The translations under genes and the position numbers were made by a program. This document shows positions 8,042 to 16,592 of a DNA stretch of 64,000 nt, piece by piece. The notes beneath the pieces were generated by a model. It saw only the letters and a list, made by a program, of their open reading frames with translations. It searched no databases and was not told the DNA's origin. The stretch is from Micavibrio sp. TMED2 (GTDB taxonomy: Bacteria > Pseudomonadota > Alphaproteobacteria > TMED2). The stretch is taken from assembly GCA_002168225.1 (NCBI GenBank), contig NHBH01000001.1, positions 1,562,370 to 1,626,369 on the forward strand, read 5' to 3'. Numbering within the stretch: the first letter of the stretch is position 1; the number at the start of each line of letters is the position of its first letter.

Positions 8042-8447
8042 GCCAGTCACCTTGTTCTCTTTACTATATGTTGTGCGATCACCAGTTCTGGTCACCGCCC
8101 AACGGCAATATTCACAACTGATAGTGCTCTTCCTGAGTGCTTAACACCACATCTAGCATTGCCTGTTTCCGAGTCGGAAGGATGAAATGCATGGATTCGC
8201 AGATTTTCAGTGGATAATTTGTGGTTGAAATCCGCTTCACCCACAATATTTGGTGTTCTGTGCCGTTGTGAGGGGCCGTTTTCCGTCTCTCGAATCGATT
8301 TTTGCCGAATCGGCTTTTGTGGTGCCGGGCAATGAAACCTGCCGGATCATGGGCAGCGGTTACCGTGAAACAGCGCCGGAAATCTGCCGATTTGCAATTT
8401 GGCTCGACAGGCAAAACGCCATAGTCTTGCCAAGCTGAGCGGCAATA
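8042..8447. promoter_or_regulatory. Divergent intergenic region with a palindrome, before mipZ
   Basis: This 406-bp gap has no convincing gene and must hold the promoters of both flanking divergent genes. At 8219-8246 TTGTGGTTGAA and TTCACCCACAA form 11-bp arms (one mismatch) around ATCCGC, an operator-like palindrome or short hairpin. At 8081-8092 ACCAG-TT-CTGGT is a second small inverted repeat, just upstream of the 724-aa gene. CGAATCG is repeated directly at 8291-8297 and 8306-8312. No clear -35/-10 pair was identified. Confidence 0.4.
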
Positions 8448-9383
8448 ATGCAGGACATGTTGAACAAACATACCGTCAAGATGAAGCAACCAATGTCAGT
8501 AGCAGCAGCATTCGATCCCCGGTCCAACCCCCAGCGCGGTGGCGGTGCCATCGCCGGGTGCCATGTGATTGTCTTCGGTAACGAGAAGGGCGGTTCCGGC
8601 AAGTCCACGACCGCCATGCATGTGATCGTCGGCCTGCTGCGTGAGGGCTACCGGGTCGGCTCGATCGATCTTGATGCCCGTCAGGGTACGCTGACCCGCT
8701 ATTTTGAGCGGCGGCTTGAGCGGCGTAATGCCCGCTCCAGCGATCTGCCTTGTCCGAACCACCGGGCCGTGTTCCGCTCCGATGCTGCAACCAAGGCGGA
8801 GATGGAGGCCGAGGAGCGCGCGGCCCTCGGTGCCGCGATTGAGGCGCTGGCACCGGAAGCGGATGTGCTGGTGATTGATGCGCCGGGCTCGGACAATTAT
8901 CTGAGCCGTCTCGGCCACAGCTATGCCGATACGCTGATCACGCCGATGAATGACAGCTTCATCGACCTTGATCTGCTGGCCACCATTGATCCCGAGACCC
9001 TCGCGGTTATCAAGCCGAGCGTTTACAGCGAACTGGTCTGGGAAACCCGCAAGCAGCGGATGATCCGGGATCGTGGGTCGATTGACTGGATCGTCATGCG
9101 CAATCGTCTCGGCCACATTGACGCCCGCAACAAGCGCGACATTGCCGCGATCCTCGCCCAACTCGGCAAACGGATCGGTTTCCGGCAAGCGCCGGGTTTC
9201 GGTGAGCGGGTGATTTTCCGCGAGTTGTATCTGAAGGGGCTGACCCTGCTCGATCTGGTCGAGGATGGCGAGATTACCCTCAATATGTCCCATATCGCCG
9301 CGCGTCAGGAAGTGCGCAGTCTGATCGACCAGATCAACCTGCCGCCACTGTCGGAAATCGCCCAGAGCAGCGGCCAACTATAG
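8448..9383 (+). CDS. mipZ: MipZ, ParA-like ATPase placing the division site
   Basis: A 311-aa ParA/MinD-family ATPase. The deviant Walker A is KGGSGKST (47-54) within VFGNEKGGSGKSTTAMHV. SIDLDARQGTLTRYFERR (~72-90) is the hallmark of MipZ, the alphaproteobacterial factor that forms bipolar gradients with ParB and inhibits FtsZ away from midcell. Walker B is VLVIDAPGSD near 140, and the C-terminal ERVIFRELYLKGLTLLDL is also conserved. Known MipZ proteins are 270-290 aa; the extra length lies in the first ~35 residues. The exact start is uncertain: ATGs at 8448, 8457 and 8481 are in frame, and AGGAC lies just before 8457. parA and parB are not nearby. The upstream gap is shared with the divergent 724-aa gene. 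Confidence 0.9.
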   Translation: MQDMLNKHTVKMKQPMSVAAAFDPRSNPQRGGGAIAGCHVIVFGNEKGGSGKSTTAMHVIVGLLREGYRVGSIDLDARQGTLTRYFERRLERRNARSSDLPCPNHRAVFRSDAATKAEMEAEERAALGAAIEALAPEADVLVIDAPGSDNYLSRLGHSYADTLITPMNDSFIDLDLLATIDPETLAVIKPSVYSELVWETRKQRMIRDRGSIDWIVMRNRLGHIDARNKRDIAAILAQLGKRIGFRQAPGFGERVIFRELYLKGLTLLDLVEDGEITLNMSHIAARQEVRSLIDQINLPPLSEIAQSSGQL

Positions 9384-9449
9384 GTTCAAATGATACCAAT
9401 GGTTGTCCTTCCCGCTCGGGAACTCTATGACTGTTGGTGCGTTTTCTCT

Positions 9450-9470
9450 CGGTGACACTTCCTGTCACCG
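9450..9470. promoter_or_regulatory. Perfect palindrome in the galU leader
   Basis: CGGTGACA and TGTCACCG are perfect 8-bp arms around CTTCC, 26 bp before the galU ATG and 66 bp past mipZ. No T-run follows on either strand, so a simple terminator is unlikely. It may be an operator for galU-ugd or a leader hairpin. Confidence 0.45.
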
Positions 9471-9496
9471 ATATTCACAGATAAAAAATTGAGTTC

Positions 9497-10366
9497 ATGA
9501 CACGTCAAGTACGTAAAGCTGTTTTCCCGGTAGCCGGTCTCGGCTCCCGTTTCCTGCCTGCAACCAAGGTCATGCCGAAAGAGATGCTGACGCTGGTTGA
9601 TAAGCCCCTGATCCAGTACGCGGTTGAAGAAGCCCGTGCCGCCGGGGTCGAGAGCTTCGCCTTTGTTACCAGTCAGGGCAAAACCCTGATTGAGGACCAT
9701 TTCGACAGCCATTACGAACTCTACGAAACGCTTGAGCGCCGCGGCAAGGAAGCCGAACTCGCCAGTGCCAAGGCGACCGAGATCGCCGCCGGTGACCTCG
9801 CGATCATGCGCCAGCACACGCCGCTCGGCCTCGGCCATGCTGTCTGGTGCGCCCGTGACTTTATCGGCAATGAGCCATTCGCGGTTATCCTGCCTGACGA
9901 TGTGATCCTGTCCAAAACCCCGGCGCTGAAACAGATGGTTGATGCCTACAGCAAGGTCGGCGGCAATATGGTTGCGGTTGAGGAAGTGCCGATGGAACAG
10001 GTCCATCGCTACGGCATCCTCGATGTGGATCAGGATGATGGCAAGATCGCCAGTGCCAAGGGGCTGGTTGAGAAGCCGAATGCCGAGGATGCGCCCTCAA
10101 ACCTGTCGATCATCGGGCGCTATATCCTGCAGCCCGAGATTTTCGACATTCTGGACAAGCGTGAGACCGGTGCCGGTGGCGAAATCCAGCTGACCGATGC
10201 GATTGCCAAGATGATCGGCCCGATGCCGTTCCATGGTTTCCGCTTTGATGGTACACGCTATGACTGCGGCAACAAGGCTGGCTTCGTGGCGGCCAATGTC
10301 GCCTTTGCCATGGCGCGCGAAGACGTCGCCGATGATGTGCGCAACATGGTAAAAGATCTGGTCTGA
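9497..10366 (+). CDS. galU: UTP--glucose-1-phosphate uridylyltransferase
   Basis: A 289-aa GalU, the usual length. It makes UDP-glucose from UTP and glucose 1-phosphate. The N-terminus carries the nucleotide-binding loop FPVAGLGSRFLPATKVMPKEM (about residues 11-31), followed by DKPLIQYAVEEA. Further marks are LPDDVIL near 136, VEKP near 193 and GGEIQLTDAI near 230. The ATG is preceded by GAG. It is followed 53 bp later by ugd and then a phosphomannomutase on the same strand. The three genes form a sugar-nucleotide supply operon for exopolysaccharide or LPS. A palindrome sits in its leader. Confidence 0.95.
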   Translation: MTRQVRKAVFPVAGLGSRFLPATKVMPKEMLTLVDKPLIQYAVEEARAAGVESFAFVTSQGKTLIEDHFDSHYELYETLERRGKEAELASAKATEIAAGDLAIMRQHTPLGLGHAVWCARDFIGNEPFAVILPDDVILSKTPALKQMVDAYSKVGGNMVAVEEVPMEQVHRYGILDVDQDDGKIASAKGLVEKPNAEDAPSNLSIIGRYILQPEIFDILDKRETGAGGEIQLTDAIAKMIGPMPFHGFRFDGTRYDCGNKAGFVAANVAFAMAREDVADDVRNMVKDLV

Positions 10367-10419
10367 TCCATTTATCTGTCGTCCGGTAACGGGCGAACCC
10401 GACGGGGCAGGGAAGTAAC

Positions 10420-11772
10420 ATGCGTATAGCGATGGTTGGTACGGGCTATGTCGGCTTGGTATCGGGGGCCTGCTTTTCCGAATTTGGTCACGAGACGGTT
10501 TGTGTCGATCTCGATGCCAACAAAATCGATGAGTTGAAGCGCGGCGTGATCCCGATTTACGAGCCGGGCCTCGACACGCTGGTCAATGGCAATGCCGCCG
10601 CCGGGCGCCTCAGCTTTACCACCGATCTTGCGCAGGCGGTTGCCGAGGCCGATGCGGTGTTTATCGCGGTCGGCACCCCAACCCGTCGCGGCGATGGCCA
10701 TGCAGATTTGACATATGTCTATGATGCGGCCCGGCAGATCGCCATGGCAGCAACCGGCTATACGGTTATTGTCACCAAATCTACAGTTCCGGTCGGCACC
10801 AGCCGTGAGGTCGCCCGCATTGTCGCCGAGGCCAATCCGCATGTTGAGTTCGATGTCTGCTCGAACCCGGAATTCCTGCGTGAAGGGTCGGCGATCAATG
10901 ATTTCATGCGTCCTGACCGGGTGGTTATCGGCTGTAATTCCGAACGTGCGCTTGAGGTCATGACCGCGCTGTATCGTCCACTGTTCCTCAATGAAACGCC
11001 GATCCTGAACACGACGCTGGAAACGGCGGAGCTGACCAAATATGCCGCCAATGCCTTTCTGGCGACCAAGATCACCTTCATCAACGAGATGGCTGATCTG
11101 TGCGAGAAGGTCGGCGGCAATGTACAGGATGTGGCGCGCGGGATTGGTCTCGATGGCCGGATCGGGCGCAAGTTCCTGAATGCTGGCCCCGGCTATGGTG
11201 GCTCATGCTTCCCCAAGGATACGCTGGCGTTGTGCAAGACCGCAGCGGATTATGACGCGCCGTCCCGTATCGTCGAGGCAGTGGTCGAGGTCAATAACAG
11301 CCGCAAGGCCGCCATGGCTGACCGCGTCCTGAAGGCGCTGGGCAGCAAGGCGAAGGGCGCAACCGTTGCCGTGCTCGGCGTTACCTTCAAGCCGAATACC
11401 GATGATATGCGCGATGCACCCAGTCTCGACATCATCCCGGCACTGCAACGGGCAGGTTGCACCATCCGCGCCTTTGATCCGGTCGGGATGAAGGAGGCTG
11501 AAAAGCTATTGCCTGATGTAGCCTGGTGCCGCGATGCCTATGATGCCATGACCGATGCCGATTGCCTCGTCATCATCACCGAATGGAATGAGTTCCGTGC
11601 CCTGCAGATTGACCGGGTGCGGGAACTGTTGAGCGAGCCGCTGGTTGTTGACCTGCGCAATATCTACAAGCCGGACGATATGGCCGAGGCGGGCTTTACC
11701 TATCTCTCCATTGGCCGACCCACAATTCCACCGACCAGGGAAGCCGGTGTTACGCTGGTGGCCAATACCTGA
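10420..11772 (+). CDS. ugd: UDP-glucose 6-dehydrogenase
   Basis: A 450-aa enzyme that oxidises UDP-glucose to UDP-glucuronate with two NAD+. The Rossmann motif is at the N-terminus (VGTGYVGLVSGACF, about 6-19). The catalytic Cys lies in GGSCFPKDTLAL near residue 265, with NPEFLREGSAINDF near 150 and FKPNTDDMRDAPS near 325. This matches the UDP-glucose/GDP-mannose dehydrogenase family in order and length. GGGAAG precedes the ATG. It directly follows galU, which makes its substrate, so glucuronate or a derived sugar probably enters a surface polysaccharide. Confidence 0.95.
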   Translation: MRIAMVGTGYVGLVSGACFSEFGHETVCVDLDANKIDELKRGVIPIYEPGLDTLVNGNAAAGRLSFTTDLAQAVAEADAVFIAVGTPTRRGDGHADLTYVYDAARQIAMAATGYTVIVTKSTVPVGTSREVARIVAEANPHVEFDVCSNPEFLREGSAINDFMRPDRVVIGCNSERALEVMTALYRPLFLNETPILNTTLETAELTKYAANAFLATKITFINEMADLCEKVGGNVQDVARGIGLDGRIGRKFLNAGPGYGGSCFPKDTLALCKTAADYDAPSRIVEAVVEVNNSRKAAMADRVLKALGSKAKGATVAVLGVTFKPNTDDMRDAPSLDIIPALQRAGCTIRAFDPVGMKEAEKLLPDVAWCRDAYDAMTDADCLVIITEWNEFRALQIDRVRELLSEPLVVDLRNIYKPDDMAEAGFTYLSIGRPTIPPTREAGVTLVANT

Positions 11773-11805
11773 TTTTGAATACTAAAAAGACTGGATGATT
11801 TCCTC

Positions 11806-13194
11806 ATGACCGATACCCATAAATTCGACCCCACCGTTCTGCGTGAATACGATATCCGTGGCATCGTCGGTGATACGCTGACCGTTGAGGACGCCCGTGC
11901 CCTTGGCCGTGCCTTCGGCAGCATGATCGCCGAGCAGGGGGACAATCACGAGGTCTGTGTCGGTTATGATGGCCGGATCAGCTCTCCCGATCTTGAGGAA
12001 GGGATTGTCGAGGGGCTGGTTTCCACCGGCATGCGGGTAAACCGGGTCGGCATGGGCCCGACGCCGATGCTGTATTTCTCGGTCAAGCATATGGGCGCTG
12101 CCGGTGGCATCATGGTTACCGGTTCGCACAACCCGCCGGAGTATAACGGCTTCAAGATGCTGACCACTGGCGGGCCGCTGTTCGGTGATGCCATTCAGGC
12201 GCTTGGCAAACGCGCAGCAGAAGGACGCTTCGCCAATGGCATGGGCGATGCCGAGAAGGTTGATGTCAAGGCGGCCTATGTCGAGAAGCTGATGTCGATT
12301 GCCGATATTCCCAATCCGCTGAAGGTGGTCTGGGACTTCGGGAATGGTGCTGCCGGTGCCGTGGCGAAGGAAACTCTCGCCGGGCTGCCGGGTGAGCATA
12401 TTACGCTGTTTGAGGATGTGGACGGTAACTTCCCGAACCACCATCCCGACCCGACTGTACCGAAAAATCTGGTCGATCTGCAGCAGGCGGTCGCCAAGCA
12501 TGGTGCCGATCTCGGCGTTGCCTTTGACGGTGACGGTGATCGTATCGGTGCCGTGGATGAAAAGGGCGAAATCCTGTTCGGTGACCATCTGATTGCGATC
12601 TATGCAACCGACATTCTGGCCCAGCATCCGGGTGGTACGGTGATCGCTGATGTGAAGGCAAGCCAGACCCTGTTTGACGAGATTGCCCGCCTCGGCGGCA
12701 AGCCGGTGATGTGGAAGACCGGGCACAGCCTGATCAAGGACAAGATGAAGGAGCTCGATGCCCCGCTCGCCGGTGAGATGAGCGGCCATATCTTCTTCCG
12801 CGACAATTACGGCTTTGATGATGCGGTCTATTGCGCGATCAAGCTGATCTCTATCGCCTCACGGTCCGGTAAACCGGCCTCGGCGCTGACCGCCCATCTG
12901 CCCGCAACCCATGCGACACCCGAGACCCGTTTTCAGGTCGATGAGTCCAGAAAGTTTCCGGCCATCACCGAGGTCCAGAAACGCCTCGCCGCAGTCGATG
13001 GCCTTGAGGTGAACGATATGGACGGTGTACGGGTGAATACCTCTGACGGCTGGTGGCTGCTGCGTGCATCGAACACGCAGGATGTGCTGGTTGCTCGTGC
13101 GGAATCCACGACCGAAGAGGGGCTGGAGCGCCTCAAGAAGATGGTCCGCGACCAACTGGCCGAGAGCGGTATCGAAGCACCTGCCGATTTCTGA
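11806..13194 (+). CDS. Phosphomannomutase/phosphoglucomutase
   Basis: A 462-aa alpha-D-phosphohexomutase of the AlgC/ManB type, which interconverts hexose 6- and 1-phosphates. All four signature loops are visible. The phosphoserine loop [13 protein letters not shown] is near residue 105, the metal loop [12 protein letters not shown] near 243, the sugar loop [11 protein letters not shown] near 323, and a C-terminal phosphate loop is RASNTQ near 420. Length and order fit a PMM/PGM rather than GlmM. It ends the galU-ugd operon and would feed glucose 1-phosphate to GalU or mannose 1-phosphate to GDP-mannose synthesis; sequence alone does not settle which. No terminator is seen between it and the convergent 128-aa gene 20 bp on. 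Confidence 0.92.
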   Translation: MTDTHKFDPTVLREYDIRGIVGDTLTVEDARALGRAFGSMIAEQGDNHEVCVGYDGRISSPDLEEGIVEGLVSTGMRVNRVGMGPTPMLYFSVKHMGAAGGIMVTGSHNPPEYNGFKMLTTGGPLFGDAIQALGKRAAEGRFANGMGDAEKVDVKAAYVEKLMSIADIPNPLKVVWDFGNGAAGAVAKETLAGLPGEHITLFEDVDGNFPNHHPDPTVPKNLVDLQQAVAKHGADLGVAFDGDGDRIGAVDEKGEILFGDHLIAIYATDILAQHPGGTVIADVKASQTLFDEIARLGGKPVMWKTGHSLIKDKMKELDAPLAGEMSGHIFFRDNYGFDDAVYCAIKLISIASRSGKPASALTAHLPATHATPETRFQVDESRKFPAITEVQKRLAAVDGLEVNDMDGVRVNTSDGWWLLRASNTQDVLVARAESTTEEGLERLKKMVRDQLAESGIEAPADF

Positions 13195-13214
13195 TTACTG
13201 CGTGCCTGTGCAGG

Positions 13215-13601
13215 TCAGCGGGGGACTGCCAGTTCCACAGTGGTCCCGCCATAGCCATGCACCTTGTCATGAGCACGGATCGTTACCGTATCTATGCCCG
13301 GCGGGATGAGTACGCTGGTGGCACTGCGGGTGAAGGGTTGTTCCTCAACATGCGGATGCAGCAATTCCCGTGTGGCCAGAACCGTGCCATCCGGTGACAC
13401 GATCTCGAACCCGTCCGCATAGTGATCCCAGCCGGTGTCCGCATGCTGGATTGTCGCTGATACCTGATAGCTATCGAGACCGGTCTGTTTGATCTCTGCC
13501 CCAATGACATCAGCCTCGCCGGCATGTGCGGGCGAGGCTGTGATCATGGCCAGCAACAGGCCCAATAGTAGCGGGCGTTTGGCTGGCAGTTTTGCCGACA
13601 T
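13215..13601 (-). CDS. Small secreted conserved hypothetical protein
   Basis: A 128-aa protein with a clear signal peptide (basic start, LLLGLLLAMITA, cleavage after SPAHA about residue 27). The mature ~100 residues are beta-rich and include HADTGWDHYADGFEIVSPDG, LLHPHVEEQPFTR and RAHDKVHGYGG. This resembles a conserved periplasmic family of alphaproteobacteria whose function I do not know. Clustered His and Asp residues could bind metal, which is a guess. Its ATG overlaps the stop of the upstream carboxypeptidase gene by one base (TAATG), so translation of the pair is probably coupled and the roles may be linked at the cell wall. Confidence 0.75.
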   Translation of the reverse strand: MSAKLPAKRPLLLGLLLAMITASPAHAGEADVIGAEIKQTGLDSYQVSATIQHADTGWDHYADGFEIVSPDGTVLATRELLHPHVEEQPFTRSATSVLIPPGIDTVTIRAHDKVHGYGGTTVELAVPR

Positions 13602-15142
13602 TATTGTGAAGCGGTGTTCTGGATCGCGAGGCAGCCGATGCCGCTACGCTCCAGCTTGCGGCAGGCATCGCGTGCGGTTGTCTCATCAAGACCGGCGAGG
13701 CGGGCCCGATACAGGGTGCCACGACCGGTGACCAGCGGCTTGACCCGTGGCTCGGCCCAGCTCAACAGTTCCGGTGCAGCAGAAACCGCATTTGAGATGG
13801 CAACGCTGGTGCGATCCTCACTGCGGAAGGCTCCGACCTGAATGCTCCAGCCGCCAAGCAGGCTGGCGATCGAGGCGCTGTCACCGTCAAGACTATCCGC
13901 AGGCAGGTCTTCCAGATCAATGGCACCCAGTTCGCGGTCGCCCTGACCATGCTCATCCTCGATATCGAAGTCTTCAACCGATGGTGAGACCGGGCCGAGG
14001 CCGGCGATAACCAGTTTTGGTGCCGGGGCGGCAATGTCAGGTTTGGCTGATGGAATTGCCGGGACATTGAGCATGTCTTCCGGCATCACATCAGGCTGTG
14101 GCTGGTTGGCGGCAATGGTAACCGGCAGGGCAGCAACCGCCTGGGTGTCAGCTTTGAGGAAGGTTGGCTTGTCGGTCATGGCAACCTGCAGCACCCGGTT
14201 TTCAGCAACAGCAACCTCGGTGGCATTTGCACCCGGACGACGGGTCGGGATCGGTGGCGTGCCGGCCAGTACCAGACTGCGGGAATTGGCTGTTTCAAAG
14301 CCGCGATCCAGCAGTTTAACCATGTGATTGTTGCGTCGTGCCGAGGTGCGGCCACCGAAGACAACACCGATGATCCGGCGGCCATCACGCTGGGCCGAGG
14401 CCACGAGATTGAAACCGGAGGCATTGATGTAGCCGGTCTTGATGCCGTCCACGCCGTCATAGTGGCCCAGCAGCTTGTTATGGTTGCGATAGCTGCGGCC
14501 CTTGTAGGCGAAGCTGCGGGTGCTGAAATAGGTGTAGTAATCCGGGAAGCGCGAGATCATGACCCGGGCGAGGGTGGCCATATCGCGTGCGGTCGAGCGC
14601 TGATAGCGATTGGGCAGGCCACTTGCATTACGGAAGGTGGTGCGGCTCATGCCGAGCTGGCGGGCACGGTCGGTCATCTTGCGCGCAAACTGGATTTCCG
14701 AACCGGCGATTGCCTCACCGATCACTACCGCAACATCATTCGCCGACTTGGTCACCAGCGCCAGAATGGCATCTTCCATCTTGATGGTGGAGCCGACCGG
14801 CAGACCCAGCTTCGATGGCGGCATACCGGCAGCGCGTTTGGAAACTTTCAACTGATCGTCGAGTTTAATCTCTTTGCGTTCCAGTGCCTCGAATACCATG
14901 AACAGGGTCATGATCTTGGTCAGGGAGGCAGGATAGAGCTGCTTGTCCGCCATATCTTCCGACAGCACTTCCCCGGTATAGGCATCAACAACGATTGAGC
15001 CGTATTTGGGGTTGGCATGCGCGGGTTTCGGCGATGCAGCAGTGATAATTGCCAGGGCAGTGACTGCCATCAAAACAATGCCGACTTTGCGGCCCATATG
15101 GCGAGATTTCACTCGCATGGTTGTTTTAGCAGATAGATTCAT
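13601..15142 (-). CDS. D-alanyl-D-alanine carboxypeptidase with SPOR domain
   Basis: A 513-aa penicillin-binding protein of the DacA/PBP5 class, which trims the terminal D-Ala of peptidoglycan stem peptides. A signal peptide ends near PAHA (about residue 43). The active-site motifs are SLTK (near 73), SAN (near 130) and KTG (near 230, in DGIKTGYINASG). After the catalytic domain comes a ~150-aa Pro/Ala/Asp-rich linker. The C-terminal SPOR module (WSIQVGAFRSEDRT to the end) binds denuded glycan at division septa. SPOR-bearing D,D-carboxypeptidases are common in alphaproteobacteria. The small secreted gene follows with a 1-nt TAATG overlap. Confidence 0.92.
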   Translation of the reverse strand: MNLSAKTTMRVKSRHMGRKVGIVLMAVTALAIITAASPKPAHANPKYGSIVVDAYTGEVLSEDMADKQLYPASLTKIMTLFMVFEALERKEIKLDDQLKVSKRAAGMPPSKLGLPVGSTIKMEDAILALVTKSANDVAVVIGEAIAGSEIQFARKMTDRARQLGMSRTTFRNASGLPNRYQRSTARDMATLARVMISRFPDYYTYFSTRSFAYKGRSYRNHNKLLGHYDGVDGIKTGYINASGFNLVASAQRDGRRIIGVVFGGRTSARRNNHMVKLLDRGFETANSRSLVLAGTPPIPTRRPGANATEVAVAENRVLQVAMTDKPTFLKADTQAVAALPVTIAANQPQPDVMPEDMLNVPAIPSAKPDIAAPAPKLVIAGLGPVSPSVEDFDIEDEHGQGDRELGAIDLEDLPADSLDGDSASIASLLGGWSIQVGAFRSEDRTSVAISNAVSAAPELLSWAEPRVKPLVTGRGTLYRARLAGLDETTARDACRKLERSGIGCLAIQNTASQ

Positions 15143-15450
15143 AAGGGGGGCTTTCCGATCTACAGCTCTAGGTGACCTAAAGGTTATGTGTGAATTTTTG
15201 CTTTGTCCAACCCTTTAAAACCCTAGCCTTACAAAGGAAAATGCGGATTCAGAATTGTCACAGTCTGGCTTAAATCCGGTTAAAATTTAATTTGAAATTT
15301 AATTGTTTGTATGTGGGCGTATGTTGCGCTGCACAAAAACGGTTGACATGTTCCCATATCATCCCATATCCCATTGGCGTGTTGCGGTGCACAAAAAGCA
15401 TTTTGGCCCGGCAACGCATCAATTAGGGACGAGTAATTGAGGCTTCTGAC
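15143..15450 (+). promoter_or_regulatory. Phasin promoter region with repeated operator-like boxes
   Basis: A 308-bp gap between the divergent carboxypeptidase and phasin genes. TTGCG(C/G)TGCACAAAAA occurs twice, at 15324-15339 and 15382-15397, differing at one base. Between the copies are TTGACA (15343-15348) and, 16 bp on, CATATC (15365-15370), a plausible sigma-70 promoter. CCCATATC is itself repeated 10 bp apart (15353, 15363). Upstream, AAATTTAATT is repeated 12 bp apart (15283, 15295). Boxes on either side of a promoter suit repression. In polyhydroxyalkanoate producers PhaR represses phasin genes through TGC-rich sites, so PhaR is the natural candidate, by inference. Confidence 0.55.
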
Positions 15451-16263
15451 ATGAGCGAACAAGCACAAGAAAAACCAGCGGCATCTGCAGAGAAGCCAGC
15501 TGCCGACGCACCGGCAAAGGCTGCGGCACCAGCTGCCAAGCCAGCTGAGAAAAAATCGGCAACCGCCACCACCGACAGCCCGGCCAGCGTGCGCCGCGCC
15601 GCTGCCAGCCAGGCCGCTGCTGCCAAAACCGCAGCAGAGACCGCGCCAGCGGCTCCGGCTGCCAAGGCTGCACCTAAAGCGGCACCAAAGGCAAAGGCAC
15701 CGGCCAAACCAAAAGCCAAGCCTGCTGCGAAAGCGGCCGCTAAACCGGCTGCAGCCAAAAAAGCTGCGCCAAAGAAAAAGGCTGCTCCTGCCAAGTCACG
15801 CGTGACCAAGGCAAAGGCAACCAAACCAGTCTCCAAACCAAGTGTGTCAGCCAAAAAATCTGCCACCAATCCATTTGCTACCTTGAAAGGACTACCAGTT
15901 ATGAACGCTTCTGTTATGGGTAACCTCGAAGACTTCCAAAGCATGGGCAAAGACAATGTCGACGCCATGGTTCAATCTTCCAAAATCCTCACCAAAGGCA
16001 TGGAAGACCTGACCCGCGCATTCTTCGATCTGGCTCAGAATTCTGTCGAGCAGTCTGTTGCTGTCAGCCAAGCTATGCTGAAAGCCAAGACCCTCAAGGA
16101 AGTCACTGACATGCAGAACGACCTCGTCAAAAAGAGCTTTGACCAGTTCGTTGCTGAAGGCACCAAACTTTCCGAACTGTCTGTGAAAGTTGCCAACGAC
16201 GCTGCTGAACCTCTGACCAGCCGCATGAACGAAGTTGCTTCACGCTTCAGCGCTTCTGCATAA
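15451..16263 (+). CDS. Phasin family protein with Ala/Lys/Pro-rich N-terminal extension
   Basis: A 270-aa protein. Residues ~1-140 are almost wholly Ala, Lys and Pro, histone H1-like and probably disordered (units such as AAKPAAAKKAAPKKK). Residues ~151-270 match phasins (ASVMGNLEDFQSMGKDNVDA, then SVAVSQAMLKAKTLKEVTD and QFVAEGTKLSEL). These amphipathic helical proteins coat polyhydroxyalkanoate granules. The basic tail could bind DNA and tie granules to the nucleoid, as known for PhaM/PhaF-type granule proteins; that is inference. Met151 (ATG 15901) has AAAGGA nine bases upstream. It could start a 120-aa phasin-only product. Repeated operator-like boxes lie upstream and a strong terminator downstream, so it is monocistronic. 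Confidence 0.88.
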   Translation: MSEQAQEKPAASAEKPAADAPAKAAAPAAKPAEKKSATATTDSPASVRRAAASQAAAAKTAAETAPAAPAAKAAPKAAPKAKAPAKPKAKPAAKAAAKPAAAKKAAPKKKAAPAKSRVTKAKATKPVSKPSVSAKKSATNPFATLKGLPVMNASVMGNLEDFQSMGKDNVDAMVQSSKILTKGMEDLTRAFFDLAQNSVEQSVAVSQAMLKAKTLKEVTDMQNDLVKKSFDQFVAEGTKLSELSVKVANDAAEPLTSRMNEVASRFSASA

Positions 16264-16321
16264 GCGGTCGTAAACGACATATCTGACTGATATCGACATC
16301 GATAATCGGTCGGCGAATCAT

Positions 16322-16358
16322 AGCGCCTCGGTTGCCAAAACCGGGGCGCTATTTATTT
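16322..16358 (+). terminator. Phasin gene terminator
   Basis: A 12-bp stem (16322-16333 with 16339-16350, one T-G pair) and 5-nt loop are followed by ATTTATTTG, 58 bp past the phasin stop. Confidence 0.85.
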
Positions 16359-16518
16359 GCGGTTAGAACGATCGGCGACAAATGCCGGGCTTATGCATAT
16401 TTTTGCAGGTTTTTTTATTTTTAACGGGATAGCTCTTTGAATACGGAGTTCGCTTCTCATATCATATACTGAGTACTGGCAGAGGTGGTCGGCCTCGGGT
16501 TTCCTGACATTGCAAGAG

Positions 16519-16590
16519 CCGAAGCTGACCATATCGCGGGGCATACCGATCAGGATAATGCCGGATAGATTAAAGGGTCAGCGGCTTCGG
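16519..16590 (+). promoter_or_regulatory. Possible structured 5' leader of clpS
   Basis: CCGAAGCTGACC (16519-16530) can pair with GGTCAGCGGCTTCGG (16576-16590), leaving a small bulge. GGCAT/ATGCC (16540-16544, 16558-16562) forms an inner stem. The 3' arm ends two bases before the clpS ATG and would cover its ribosome site. The rest of the gap 16359-16518 holds only AT-rich tracts such as TTTTTTTATTTTT and no gene. Confidence 0.35.
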
Positions 16591-16592
16591 GA

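Noticed and set aside
6797-8185. Plus-strand open frame of 462 codons
   Set aside because: It mirrors the high-GC minus-strand 724-aa gene, has odd composition (Cys/Trp/His-rich) and lacks a ribosome site.
11782-12789. 335-codon frame antisense to the phosphomannomutase gene
   Set aside because: Shadow frame; the plus strand holds all four mutase signature loops.
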